Assembly: GCF_001586255.1 (NCBI RefSeq) | Contig: NZ_CP014544.1 | Location: 1,271,501-1,335,500, forward strand | Reading direction: 5' to 3' | DNA: 64,000 bases | Source of the DNA: Zhongshania aliphaticivorans | GTDB taxonomy: Bacteria > Pseudomonadota > Gammaproteobacteria > Pseudomonadales > Spongiibacteraceae | In this document: positions 45,145 through 54,079 of the stretch, piece after piece | How the letters are laid out: each line of letters begins with the position of its first letter | Position numbering within the stretch: position 1 is the stretch's first letter | Made by a program: the position numbers and the translations under genes | The notes under the pieces: generated by a model | The model's input: only the letters and a program-made list of their open reading frames with translations | Told to the model about the DNA's origin: nothing | Databases searched by the model: none

Positions 45145-45487
45145 TGCTTTCTCCGTGTAGTGGATAGTGATAATTAAATGTGTTTGTGAACATGTGTGCA
45201 CTTTATGCGCGCAAAAGCCTTAAGTCAACGGGTGTTTACAAATAATTTACATGTATTTCCATTTGCCTTTCTGGAGTATTTTTGTTCTAAGTCATTGAAA
45301 TTATTAAGTTGTCATCTGATTTTATTGATATTTACACCTGTAAAGTTTTTAATTTTGCTGATTTTTACCAATAGCTTTGCAGCCACAATCGCGACGCTTT
45401 GCCGGCCATCAACGCGTGCGGCTGGGATTGGCAATAACTATTCTGTTAAACTTCGCCCCCCAGTATCCGCCTAGAACGAGATTGAAT
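45145..45487. promoter_or_regulatory. divergent control region between the desaturase operon and nadA
   Basis: No gene. The region is AT-rich and has a perfect inverted repeat TTTACA-CC-TGTAAA at 45331-45344 plus GTGTTTACA and TTTACATG elements near 45231-45252. These could be operators for the DesT/FabR-type regulator or serve nadA; which gene they control is open. Confidence 0.4.
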
Positions 45488-46537
45488 ATGACGGAACAAG
45501 CTTCTGCCCAGCAGGTGGTTCGCGATCATTTGGCCAAGATTCACGAGCAGCCTCAGGTGCCCGCCGCCGAACGCGTTGAACTGCGAGATAAAATCAAACG
45601 CTTGCTGAAAGAGCGCAATGCGGTGCTGGTTGCCCATTACTACACCGACCCAGAAATTCAGGCCTTGGCCGAAGAAACTGGCGGCTGCGTTTCTGACTCG
45701 CTGGAAATGGCCCGTTTTGGCCGTGACCACCCCGCGTCGACCTTGGTCGTGGCCGGGGTGAAGTTTATGGGCGAAACCGCAAAAATTTTGTCGCCAGAGA
45801 AGCAGGTGTTTATGCCGACCTTGGAGGCAACCTGCTCTTTAGACATCGGCTGCCCGATTGAAGAGTTTTCGGCATTTTGCGACCAGCATCCTGATCGCAC
45901 CGTGGTGGTGTATGCGAATACGTCTGCTGCTGTAAAGGCGCGAGCCGACTGGGTAGTGACCTCAAGTATTGCGCTAGACGTTGTTGACCATCTCGACAGC
46001 GAAGGCCAAAAAATTCTGTGGGCGCCAGACAAACACCTCGGCGATTATGTCCGCCGCGAAACCGGTGCCGATGTATTGCTGTGGGATGGCGCCTGTATTG
46101 TTCACGAAGAGTTTAAAGCCCAAGGCATTCTCGATCTTAAAAAGGTCTACCCAGACGCCGCGGTACTGGTGCATCCAGAATCGCCAGCGAGCGTCGTGGC
46201 AATTGCGGACATGGTCGGTTCAACCACCCAAATCATTAACGCGGCGCGTGACCTACCGAATAAGCAAATGATCATCGCCACTGATCAAGGTATTTTCTAC
46301 AAGCTGCAGCAGTTGGTGCCAGATAAAGAGTTCATCATAGCGCCGACCGCTGGTAGTGGCGCGACGTGCCGTAGCTGTGCAAATTGCCCGTGGATGGCCA
46401 TGAACGCCTTGGATAATCTCGCCTATGTGTTAGAACACGGCGGCAACGAAGTACACGTCGACCCCGCTCTCGGGGTGCAAGCCATGAAGCCGCTCACCCG
46501 GATGCTGGACTTTGCCGCGGCCAAGCCCAAGTCTTGA
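45488..46537 (+). CDS. nadA: quinolinate synthase
   Basis: A 349-residue [4Fe-4S] enzyme. The landmarks are [65 protein letters not shown] and [15 protein letters not shown], whose Cys residues include cluster ligands. It condenses iminoaspartate with dihydroxyacetone phosphate in NAD synthesis. The ATG at 45488 fits the family; a frame from 45377 adds 37 unrelated residues. The stop overlaps the rsmJ start (TTGA). Confidence 0.95.
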   Translation: MTEQASAQQVVRDHLAKIHEQPQVPAAERVELRDKIKRLLKERNAVLVAHYYTDPEIQALAEETGGCVSDSLEMARFGRDHPASTLVVAGVKFMGETAKILSPEKQVFMPTLEATCSLDIGCPIEEFSAFCDQHPDRTVVVYANTSAAVKARADWVVTSSIALDVVDHLDSEGQKILWAPDKHLGDYVRRETGADVLLWDGACIVHEEFKAQGILDLKKVYPDAAVLVHPESPASVVAIADMVGSTTQIINAARDLPNKQMIIATDQGIFYKLQQLVPDKEFIIAPTAGSGATCRSCANCPWMAMNALDNLAYVLEHGGNEVHVDPALGVQAMKPLTRMLDFAAAKPKS

Positions 46538-47286
46538 GTAGCTCACCAGCACCGGTATTTTATAAAACCAGCGCCGCCTGCGATGCCATGGCGGCGCGCT
46601 TGGGTTTGGACCTTGTAAAAAAATGGCTGCCAAACTCAGAACAACTTTATGTTTTTTTTGAACAAGGCCGTCTCGGCATTGGCTTAGCGCCTACGCAGCG
46701 CGAGAATCCCGTCGCCGTGGATTTTGTTCACGCTCTGCAGCACCGCCACCCCGGCAAAGAATTATTAATCAAAGCGTTAGGTGGCAAGCGGCCAACGGTA
46801 GTTGACGCGACTGCCGGTCTCGGTCGCGACAGCTTTGTGATGGCCACTAACGGCTGCACTGTGACCATGTGCGAGCGCATGCCAGTGGTTGCCGCACTAC
46901 TAGAAGACGGCTTAATGCGCGCCAATATCAGCATCGACACTATGGATATCGCGGCCAGAATGAGCTTAGTGAAGTCAGGCGCCGCAGACTATTTGGAACA
47001 GCTTAGTGCGATAGATTGCCCGGACGTGGTCTACCTCGATCCCATGTTCCCAGTGTCCGGCAAATCAGCATTGGTTAAAAAAGAAATGCGTCTCTTCCAC
47101 TCGCTGGTAGGTTTAGATGAAGACAGTGCTGCCTTGCTGGATATTGCACTGCAAAGAGCGCGGCACAGAGTCGTTGTTAAGCGCCCACCCAAGGCGCCGT
47201 ATTTAGCTGAGCGCAAACCCCAGCTCTCGGTGACGGGCAAAGCGGTGCGTTTCGATATTTATCCGCTCAAGGCGTTTGCCAAATAA
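46534..47286 (+). CDS. rsmJ: 16S rRNA (guanine-1516-N2)-methyltransferase
   Basis: A 250-residue class I methyltransferase. The SAM-binding motif is [16 protein letters not shown] (about residues 88-103), with [20 protein letters not shown] containing the D-P-M-F (NPPY-like) motif, and the [14 protein letters not shown] end is diagnostic for RsmJ. It methylates G1516 of 16S rRNA. TTG start, 4-bp overlap with nadA. Confidence 0.92.
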   Translation: MSSSPAPVFYKTSAACDAMAARLGLDLVKKWLPNSEQLYVFFEQGRLGIGLAPTQRENPVAVDFVHALQHRHPGKELLIKALGGKRPTVVDATAGLGRDSFVMATNGCTVTMCERMPVVAALLEDGLMRANISIDTMDIAARMSLVKSGAADYLEQLSAIDCPDVVYLDPMFPVSGKSALVKKEMRLFHSLVGLDEDSAALLDIALQRARHRVVVKRPPKAPYLAERKPQLSVTGKAVRFDIYPLKAFAK

Positions 47287-47427
47287 TTACGGTTTATTTT
47301 TTTGCGTGTGATCATCTCGTTGCGGCGTTTTATTTTTTTAGATGCCCGCACATTCAATTTGTGCTGGCTACACATAAGCGTGTGATACCCAAACATGTAA
47401 TGTGTATTGCCCACGCTTTAAATTTGC

Positions 47428-47660
47428 CATCACTACGCAGGCCTATATCCATAAAGTCGTCATATCTGTGCTGGTAGTATTCGCAAACTCGTCATACCTG
47501 CGTAGGTAGTTATCCATGAGAGCTGACGCCAAACTGTCGTTTATCAATAATTGCTTCAGACGGTCACTCCGTTGCTCCGATGGACCCCTGCCTTCGCAGG
47601 GGTGACGATTTAGTCGTATCCCATCACGCCCGAGAATTTCGTCATGCCTGGGCAGTCGAT
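47428..47660. repeat. cluster of degenerate extragenic repeats
   Basis: Related elements: CGTCATATCTGTGCTGGTAG (47458), CGTCATACCTGCGTAGGTAG (47490), CGTCATGCCTGGGCAGTCG (47640) and an inverted-like CTACGCAGGCCTATATCCAT near 47433. A perfect hairpin CCCCTGC-CTTC-GCAGGGG lies at 47585-47602. This is the REP-like element class spread through intergenic regions of many gammaproteobacteria. The stretch 47287-47427 before it shows nothing recognisable. Confidence 0.6.
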
Positions 47661-47685
47661 AAATAGCACATTGTTCTCTTACCCC

Positions 47686-48172
47686 AGTGAAGGATTTAAA
47701 TAGGACAATTTTTCATTCAGGTTAAATATTGCCCTACGACCATGGGGCGATGACATCATGATCTACGCGTCTTGGCAAAAGGCGTTTAACAGCGCAGTTA
47801 CAATATTGTCAATCGCCTGCATTTATACGCCCGGAAATCGTCGCATCAGCTGAACGCGGCATTAAAATATCGGTGCTGGACCGTCGGGTGCAAGTGAACG
47901 CCGCAATATTTGGAACCGAAAGCGAGGACATGTAATCACAATTCGTATCACTGCTCTCCCGCGGGGTAGTGCAGTTTCACACCGGGGAGCTTGCGATTGT
48001 TGAGGGCGCAGACACAGATATAAAATGGGTGGCGTCTGAACATTGGGTGTTGAGTTTGGCCGGTAGCTATACGGTGATTGAGCCTCGGTGTTTGTCAGCG
48101 CCCATGCGTATTAATACTGCTGCACGTGGGCGTAGTGCTGGCTTATGCTATTTCGTGGTACCGCTGCGGTAA
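47686..48172 (+). pseudogene. decayed TonB-dependent receptor fragment
   Basis: Plus-strand translation shows a receptor barrel: DNFSFRLNIALRP, then DDIMIYASWQKAFNS, then after a frame change PEIVASAERGIKISVLDRRV with VNAAIFGTESEDM, then LAIVEGADTDIKWVASEHWV. In-frame stops lie at 47701-47703 (a Trp-to-TAG type change) and 47933-47935, with a frameshift near 47815-47830. Start, plug and C-terminus are missing. The order and wording fit TonB-dependent receptors of the YASWxKxFxSG / PExVxxxExGxK type. Upstream repeats may mark the break. Confidence 0.82.
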
Positions 48173-48348
48173 TCGCCACTCGGAATGGCAGCCGTTTATG
48201 ATGCTGGGTTTACCTAATGCGGTTAAGCGCTTAGGCTTATTAACGCTTTCTGCTGCGGGGTGTTGAAGAGGGACGTTAAAAGGCTGATAGTGGTAGTATT
48301 ACTTCCGCGTTATAGTTCGTTTAATCGCCAAATTACGGGATAAAAATA

Positions 48349-49158
48349 ATGAGTAAGGAAAGTGCTCCTGTCGGTGTTCGTAGGCTCGGACGGGTTTTAT
48401 ACATAACCCTGAGTCGGCCTGCGCTAAAAAATGCGATAAATGAGGACATGGTTACGACACTTTATCGTAATCTTCGCGAAGCCGCCCAAGATGATAGTGT
48501 TGGAGCGGTTGTGCTAGAAGGTTCTGGCGACGCCTTTTGTGCGGGCGCTGATATTAAAAATTTAGCCTTGGGGGCGGAACATACCCGTAAATACTCCACT
48601 GAGGTGTTATTGCGTGTTGGCGCCGAAGCGGCGATGTTGCTGCATGAAATGCCCAAACCAACCATAGCGATGATTCGCGGTCCGGCAATGGGCGGTGGCT
48701 TGTCGCTGGCGCTAGCCTGCGATTTTCGCGTTGCCGATAGCACCGCCAGCTTAAGCTATGCGCATACCAAAATTGCCCTTTCAGGGGATTTTGCGGCGGC
48801 CTATTTCTTAAGTAAATGGATGGGAGCCGGTAAAGCTCGCGAGTTTTGCCTATTAAACCCTGTTTATGGTGCGCAAGAAGCCTTCGCCAGCGGTTTGCTC
48901 AGTAAGGTGTGCGAGGACTCAGAATTAGAGGCTGACGTGGAAAGGTTGGCAACGCGCTTAGCAGAAGGTCCTACCAATGCCTTGGCCTGTATTAAGGCTA
49001 ATCTTAAGAATGCGCAAGAAATGAGCTGTGAAAACTATATTGCGGAAGAAATTAAGAATTTCCAGCGCTGCCGTAATAGTGACGAACACCGTGAAGCGCT
49101 TAAGGCCTTTATTGAAAAGCGCGAGCCTAATTTTCCTCGTCAGCAGGTTCGGGGCTAG
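48349..49158 (+). CDS. enoyl-CoA hydratase/isomerase family protein
   Basis: A 269-residue crotonase. Oxyanion-hole segments are FCAGADIKNLALG and MIRGPAMGGGLSLALACDFR; the Glu that usually follows (in SLSYAHTKIALSG) is replaced, so the exact reaction may differ from hydration. Acts on 2-enoyl-CoA or related thioesters. Stands alone; a terminator follows. The fused ketoacid oxidoreductase gene lies downstream and suggests amino-acid or branched-acid catabolism. Confidence 0.88.
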   Translation: MSKESAPVGVRRLGRVLYITLSRPALKNAINEDMVTTLYRNLREAAQDDSVGAVVLEGSGDAFCAGADIKNLALGAEHTRKYSTEVLLRVGAEAAMLLHEMPKPTIAMIRGPAMGGGLSLALACDFRVADSTASLSYAHTKIALSGDFAAAYFLSKWMGAGKAREFCLLNPVYGAQEAFASGLLSKVCEDSELEADVERLATRLAEGPTNALACIKANLKNAQEMSCENYIAEEIKNFQRCRNSDEHREALKAFIEKREPNFPRQQVRG

Positions 49159-49203
49159 CCGTAAGGCTGGCCTTCCGCGACGTTAGACATCATTGTGTAA
49201 ACC

Positions 49204-49237
49204 ACACCCGCGTCGATTAGCTCGTTGCGGGTGTTTT
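49204..49237 (+). terminator. terminator after the enoyl-CoA hydratase gene
   Basis: ACACCCGC and GCGGGTGT form an 8-bp perfect stem with a 15-base loop, followed by TTTT. Confidence 0.75.
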
Positions 49238-49479
49238 GATTTGCGCTCACTAAATCCCTTCTGTGTTTTCTGGCTAATAAACGCGGTGTCATACCGCTAA
49301 GTGTCTAAGTTGGGGTTTTACTGGTCTCGATAGTCATTATTTAGACCAATACTTCTAATTTTTCGAATTATTTAGTCCATATATTTTGTCGTGAGCTGTG
49401 TTTAAGATAAATTCTTCCTTATCTTGCGTCTAGACTCTTATTAAAGACATTACGCTGTCAATAATAGGATGCATCGACC
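49238..49479. promoter_or_regulatory. control region of the ketoacid oxidoreductase gene
   Basis: Contains AAGATAA-N8-TTATCTT (49404-49425), a pair of direct repeats ATTATTTAGACC / ATTATTTAGTCC (49336, 49367) and GGTCT...AGACC (49323-49347). Any may be a regulator site. No gene. Confidence 0.4.
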
Positions 49480-52400
49480 ATGGCCCTGTCTAAATCTGCA
49501 TTACGTATTTCTTTAGAAGATAAATACCGCCTCGATAGCATCCGCGCCTATATGACGGGTATCGAGGCCTTGGTTAGGCTGCCCATGCTGCAGCATCAGC
49601 GGGACTTAGAGCGCGGTTTAAATACGGCGGGCTTTATCTCTGGCTATCGCGGCTCGCCACTGGGCAATCTCGATCAGGCGCTGTGGCAGGCCAAGCCCTA
49701 TCTCGATAAACACCATATTCAGTTTGTGCCCGGCGTCAATGAAGACATGGCGGCGACGGCAGTGCGCGGAAGTCAGGAGGTGGGCTTATTCCCCGGCGCC
49801 AAATACGATGGTGTATTTGGCATGTGGTACGGCAAGGGCCCAGGGGTAGACCGCAGCATGGATGTGATCAAACACGCCAACGCGGTGGGCACCTCGCGCT
49901 ATGGTGGGGTATTGGCGGTGGCGGGGGACGACCACGCCGCTAAGTCATCGACATTACCGCACCAGTCAGAACATATGTTTATGGGTGCTTCTATTCCAGT
50001 CTTGGCGCCCGCCAATGTGCAGGAGGTGTTAGACCTCGGTATTTTCGGCTGGGAGCTGTCGCGCTATGCGGGCTGTTGGGTGGGCTTTAAGGCCATTACC
50101 GAGAATATGGATTCGGCGATATCAGCGGTGATAGATGCGCACAGGGTAAATATTGTTTTACCAGAAGATTTTGAAATGCCAGAAGACGGCGTTCACGCCC
50201 GCTGGCCAGACTCGCCACTGGCGCAGGAAAAGCGCCTTAATAAATACAAGATCTATGCAGCGCGGGCGTTTGCGCGGGCCAATAATCTCAATCGCATTGT
50301 GATCGACAGCCCCAAAGCGCGCCTCGGGATCGTGACTAGCGGCAAGGCCTACCTCGATGTTTTACAGGCGCTTGAAGATTTGGGCATCGACCAGCAACAG
50401 GCCGCCGCCATCGGTCTGCGGGTGTATAAAGTGGCCATGCCCTGGCCGCTGGAGCCAGAAACCACCCACGAGTTTGCGCGGGGGCTGGAAGAGATTCTGG
50501 TGGTTGAGGAAAAGCGCTCGATTATTGAAGACCAAATTACCGGCCAGCTGTATAACTGGCCAGTGGAAGATCGCCCCCGTGTGATTGGCGAGTTTGACGA
50601 GCACGGCGCCGACTTGCTGCCCAACCTCAGCGAGCTAACCCCGGCGATGGTGGCGCGCGCCATTGCCTCGCGAATTCGCCGTTTTTACAAAAGCGAAGAG
50701 ATCGAAAAGCGCCTTAATTTTTACAATCAAAAAGAGCAGTCGATTGCCAATAAACAGGGGGTTATCAATCGCACGCCCCATTACTGTTCTGGTTGTCCTC
50801 ACAATACCTCTACCCAAGTGCCCGAGGGCAGCATCGCCCTTGGCGGCATTGGCTGCCATTATATGAGTACGTGGATGCCCTCGCGGCCCGCAACGACCTT
50901 TACCCAAATGGGTGGCGAAGGGGTGACCTGGGTGGGGCAGGCGGCCTTTACCGAGAATAAGCACGTTTTTCAGAACCTCGGCGACGGCACTTATTTCCAC
51001 TCCGGCAGCTTGGCGATTCGCCAGTCCGTTGCCGCTGGGGTCAATATCACCTACAAAATTTTGTATAACGACGCCGTTGCCATGACCGGCGGTCAGCCTA
51101 TTGATGGCAGCTTGTCGGTAGCGCAGCTCATTTTGCAATTGCGCGGCGAGGGCATAAAGCGTATTGCACTGGTGTCTGATCATCCAGAACAATACGACAC
51201 GCCCAGCGAAGCGGGATTAAGCGTTAATCACCGCGACGACTTACTCAGTATTGAAGAAGAGCTGCGCGAAATCGAAGGCGTGTCGGTGCTGATTTACGAG
51301 CAAACCTGCGCGGCAGAAAAACGTCGGCGTCGTAAAAAGGGCACTATGATCGATCCCGATCGCCGTATTTTTATTAACGAGGCGGTGTGTGAAGGCTGTG
51401 GCGACTGCGGTAAACAATCCAACTGCCTGTCGGTATTGCCAAAAGAAACCGAGCTGGGTCGCAAGCGCCAAATCGATCAAAGCGCCTGTAATAAAGACTA
51501 TTCCTGCGTTAATGGCTTTTGCCCGAGTTTTGTGTCGGTGATAGGCGGCGGGCTTAAAAAGCAAAGCGTGAATGCCGCCAGTGGCGATGGCTTTGGGGCA
51601 TTACAAGAGCCGCCCCTGCCCAGCTTAAATACTCCGTGGAATTTAGTGGTAACGGGTATTGGCGGCACGGGTGTGCTCACCATTACCGCGGTGTTAGCCA
51701 TGGCCGCCCATGTTGAAGGCAAGGGCTGCGCGACCATGAATCAAACCGGCCTCGCGCAAAAATTCGGCCCAGTGGTGAGCCATTTGCGGGTTGCCAATTA
51801 TCAGGAAGACATCAATGCAGTGCGCATACCGGCGGGTGATGCCGATTTGTTACTAGGCTGCGATTTGGTGGTGTCGAGTTCCGATGAGGCTATCGCCAAG
51901 GTCAATATCGAGCGCAGTTTTGCTGTGATTAACGATACCGAGATGACCACTGCCGATTTTGTTTATCACCGCGACGCGCAATTCCCCGCCGATACCATGA
52001 AGCAGCTCATCGTCACCGAAGTGGGTGAGGGCAAGGTCGATTTTATTCAGGCCTCAGAAATCGCCAGCCATTTATTGGGCGACAGTTTGGCGACTAACTT
52101 CTTTATGCTGGGTTATGCCTTTCAGAAAGGCTATGTGCCCATCAGCTCCGAAGCGATTGAACACGCCATAAAGCTCAATGGCGTCGCGGTAGAGTTTAAT
52201 CAGCAAGCCTTTTTGTGGGGGCGTCGCGCGGTCGACAATATGGCCGCAGTAATGGCCGCCGCGGGTGTCGCGGTAGAGCAATGGCAGCCCCTCGAAACTC
52301 TCGATGACATTATCGAATTTCGCTATCAGCATTTAATAAAATACCAAGATCTCGCCTATGCCGAAGGCTTTCGTCGTAGGGTCGAGCAAGTGCGCTCCAA

Positions 52401-52962
52401 AGAACTTGAGGTGAGCGGCGCAGTCGGCGACTTAACAGCGACGGTAGCGCGCTCGCTGCATAAACTGATGAGCTATAAAGACGAATACGAAGTCGCGAGG
52501 CTGTACAGCGACGGCGAGTTTATGAAAAAGCTCAAAGCCAGTTTCGGTGGCGATTTTAAGCTGCAGTTTCATTTGGCGCCGCCCATTTTTTCTAAGCGAG
52601 GCAGCGATGGCCTGCCCAAAAAACGGGTTTTTTCAGCGTGGATGTTCACGGCGTTTAGCTACTTGGCAAAGCTGAAAGGCTTGCGCGGCAGTGCTTGGGA
52701 TATTTTTGGCTACAGCGCTGAGCGCAAAGCTGAGAGGGCTTTGCTCGCTGAGTTTCAGCAAGACCTGGGCGAACTTACTAGCCAGCTCGATGCCGATAAT
52801 CTGGCGCTCATTACTGAAATTATCAGCTTAGTTGACGAGGTTCGCGGCTTCGGTCACGTCAAAGATCAAGCCATGGCGCAATATCGTGTGCGCCGCCAGC
52901 AATTGCTAGGGCGGCTGCGGGGGGATGTGGTGCAATTAGTCGATGTGAGCAACGCTGCCTAA
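49480..52962 (+). CDS. fused indolepyruvate/2-ketoacid:ferredoxin oxidoreductase
   Basis: A 1160-residue single-chain enzyme typical of proteobacterial IorAB fusions. The N-terminal part is the thiamine-diphosphate pyrimidine-binding domain (GYRGSPLGNLDQALW, FVPGVNEDMAATAVRGSQ). Then come the diphosphate-binding region (HYCSGCPHNTSTQVPEG, GGEGVTWVGQAAF), a Cys-rich ferredoxin segment (CEGCGDCGKQSNCLSV ... CNKDYSCVNGFCPSF, about residues 635-690), and a C-terminal gamma-like domain (VVTGIGGTGVLTITAVLA). It decarboxylates 2-oxo acids from aromatic or branched amino acids to acyl-CoA with ferredoxin. The leucine-type dehydrogenase gene follows by 27 bp. Confidence 0.94.
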   Translation: MALSKSALRISLEDKYRLDSIRAYMTGIEALVRLPMLQHQRDLERGLNTAGFISGYRGSPLGNLDQALWQAKPYLDKHHIQFVPGVNEDMAATAVRGSQEVGLFPGAKYDGVFGMWYGKGPGVDRSMDVIKHANAVGTSRYGGVLAVAGDDHAAKSSTLPHQSEHMFMGASIPVLAPANVQEVLDLGIFGWELSRYAGCWVGFKAITENMDSAISAVIDAHRVNIVLPEDFEMPEDGVHARWPDSPLAQEKRLNKYKIYAARAFARANNLNRIVIDSPKARLGIVTSGKAYLDVLQALEDLGIDQQQAAAIGLRVYKVAMPWPLEPETTHEFARGLEEILVVEEKRSIIEDQITGQLYNWPVEDRPRVIGEFDEHGADLLPNLSELTPAMVARAIASRIRRFYKSEEIEKRLNFYNQKEQSIANKQGVINRTPHYCSGCPHNTSTQVPEGSIALGGIGCHYMSTWMPSRPATTFTQMGGEGVTWVGQAAFTENKHVFQNLGDGTYFHSGSLAIRQSVAAGVNITYKILYNDAVAMTGGQPIDGSLSVAQLILQLRGEGIKRIALVSDHPEQYDTPSEAGLSVNHRDDLLSIEEELREIEGVSVLIYEQTCAAEKRRRRKKGTMIDPDRRIFINEAVCEGCGDCGKQSNCLSVLPKETELGRKRQIDQSACNKDYSCVNGFCPSFVSVIGGGLKKQSVNAASGDGFGALQEPPLPSLNTPWNLVVTGIGGTGVLTITAVLAMAAHVEGKGCATMNQTGLAQKFGPVVSHLRVANYQEDINAVRIPAGDADLLLGCDLVVSSSDEAIAKVNIERSFAVINDTEMTTADFVYHRDAQFPADTMKQLIVTEVGEGKVDFIQASEIASHLLGDSLATNFFMLGYAFQKGYVPISSEAIEHAIKLNGVAVEFNQQAFLWGRRAVDNMAAVMAAAGVAVEQWQPLETLDDIIEFRYQHLIKYQDLAYAEGFRRRVEQVRSKELEVSGAVGDLTATVARSLHKLMSYKDEYEVARLYSDGEFMKKLKASFGGDFKLQFHLAPPIFSKRGSDGLPKKRVFSAWMFTAFSYLAKLKGLRGSAWDIFGYSAERKAERALLAEFQQDLGELTSQLDADNLALITEIISLVDEVRGFGHVKDQAMAQYRVRRQQLLGRLRGDVVQLVDVSNAA

Positions 52963-52989
52963 TGACTTTAGTAGTACAAGGAGAATGCA

Positions 52990-54045
52990 ATGACAGTGTT
53001 TAATTCGCCGTCCTTTGACAGTCACGAACTGGTGGCGTTTAAAGAGGATGCACACAGCGGCTTGCGCGCCATTATTGCGGTGCACAATACCGCTTTGGGG
53101 CCAGCCTTAGGTGGTTGTCGGTTTTATCCCTACGGCAGTGATGAACAGGCGCTAGAAGACGTGCTGCGCCTGTCGCGGGGCATGAGCTATAAATCGGCCT
53201 TGGCGGGTCTGCCCTTGGGCGGTGGCAAGGCGGTAATCATTGGTGACCCCGCCAGCCAAAAGAGTCGGCAGCTATTATTGGCGATGGGCGAGTTTATTGA
53301 GGGCCTGAGCGGTCAATATATCACTGCGGAAGATTCCGGCACCGGCGTAGCGGATATGAAAGTCATTAGCGAGCGCACGACTTATGTCTCGGGCGTAATG
53401 GATGGCGGCCGCTTTGGCGGTGACCCCTCACCCTATACTGCGCAGGGTGTGTTTTGTGGTATTAAGGCGGCCTTGGCGTTTCGCCATAAAGCCAATTCCT
53501 TAAAGGGGGTACGAGTGGCTATTCAAGGTGCGGGCTCGGTGGGTCGTCACTTAACCGCGCTGATAGTCGCGGCGGGCGCTGAGGTGTTTATTGCGGATTT
53601 TAACGCCGCAAATTTAAAATTGGCACAGGCATTAGGTGCAAAAACAGTTGCCGTTCCTGATGTGCTGAGTATGGATGTCGATGTGTTGGCACCTTGTGCA
53701 ATGGGAGCAGTGATCGACGAGCAAACCGTGGGCGTGATTAAGGCGGGTATTGTTGCTGGTGCTGCCAATAACCAGTTGGCTCAAGTAATACAGGGCGAAC
53801 AGTTGCGTCAGCGGGGTATTTTGTATGCGCCAGACTTTGTGATTAACGCGGGTGGCATTATTGATGTTTACTACCAGCGGGCAGAAGGCTCGTCTGAAAA
53901 GTCGGCGGCACACGTTGAAACGATTGCCGACACCTTACAGCGAATTTTTCGCCGTGCCGAACACACTGGCGAGACGACTGCGCGGGTGGCAGAATTACTT
54001 GCCGAAGAGCGATTTCTTGCGCCAGTAAAAATCGCCGCCGCCTGA
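52990..54045 (+). CDS. leucine/phenylalanine/valine-type amino-acid dehydrogenase
   Basis: A 351-residue Glu/Leu/Phe/Val dehydrogenase. The substrate-binding and catalytic Lys region is GGCRFYPYGS...SYKSALAGLPLGGGKAV, with TAEDSGTGVADM, and the Rossmann motif is VAIQGAGSVGRHL. It deaminates branched or aromatic amino acids to the 2-oxo acid that the upstream oxidoreductase could use. AAGGAG upstream. The last codons lie in the left arm of a terminator hairpin. Confidence 0.92.
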   Translation: MTVFNSPSFDSHELVAFKEDAHSGLRAIIAVHNTALGPALGGCRFYPYGSDEQALEDVLRLSRGMSYKSALAGLPLGGGKAVIIGDPASQKSRQLLLAMGEFIEGLSGQYITAEDSGTGVADMKVISERTTYVSGVMDGGRFGGDPSPYTAQGVFCGIKAALAFRHKANSLKGVRVAIQGAGSVGRHLTALIVAAGAEVFIADFNAANLKLAQALGAKTVAVPDVLSMDVDVLAPCAMGAVIDEQTVGVIKAGIVAGAANNQLAQVIQGEQLRQRGILYAPDFVINAGGIIDVYYQRAEGSSEKSAAHVETIADTLQRIFRRAEHTGETTARVAELLAEERFLAPVKIAAA

Positions 54046-54070
54046 TTTAGCGCGGCGGCGATTCTTAGCT
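54026..54070. terminator. bidirectional terminator hairpin
   Basis: AATCGCCGCCGC (54030-54041) and GCGGCGGCGATT (54052-54063) form a perfect 12-bp stem with a 10-base loop. On the minus strand a TTTTT run follows, serving the convergent gene at 54080; on the plus strand the tail is only weakly T-rich. The left arm overlaps the end of the dehydrogenase gene. Confidence 0.8.
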
Positions 54071-54079
54071 TTTGCTTGC

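Noticed and set aside
47428-47660. CRISPR array
   Set aside because: Repeats are few, unequal and irregularly spaced; they fit REP-like elements. No cas gene in the window.
47969-48172. Plus-strand 67-codon frame starting MQFHTGELAIVEG
   Set aside because: It is the downstream part of the decayed receptor pseudogene, not an independent gene.
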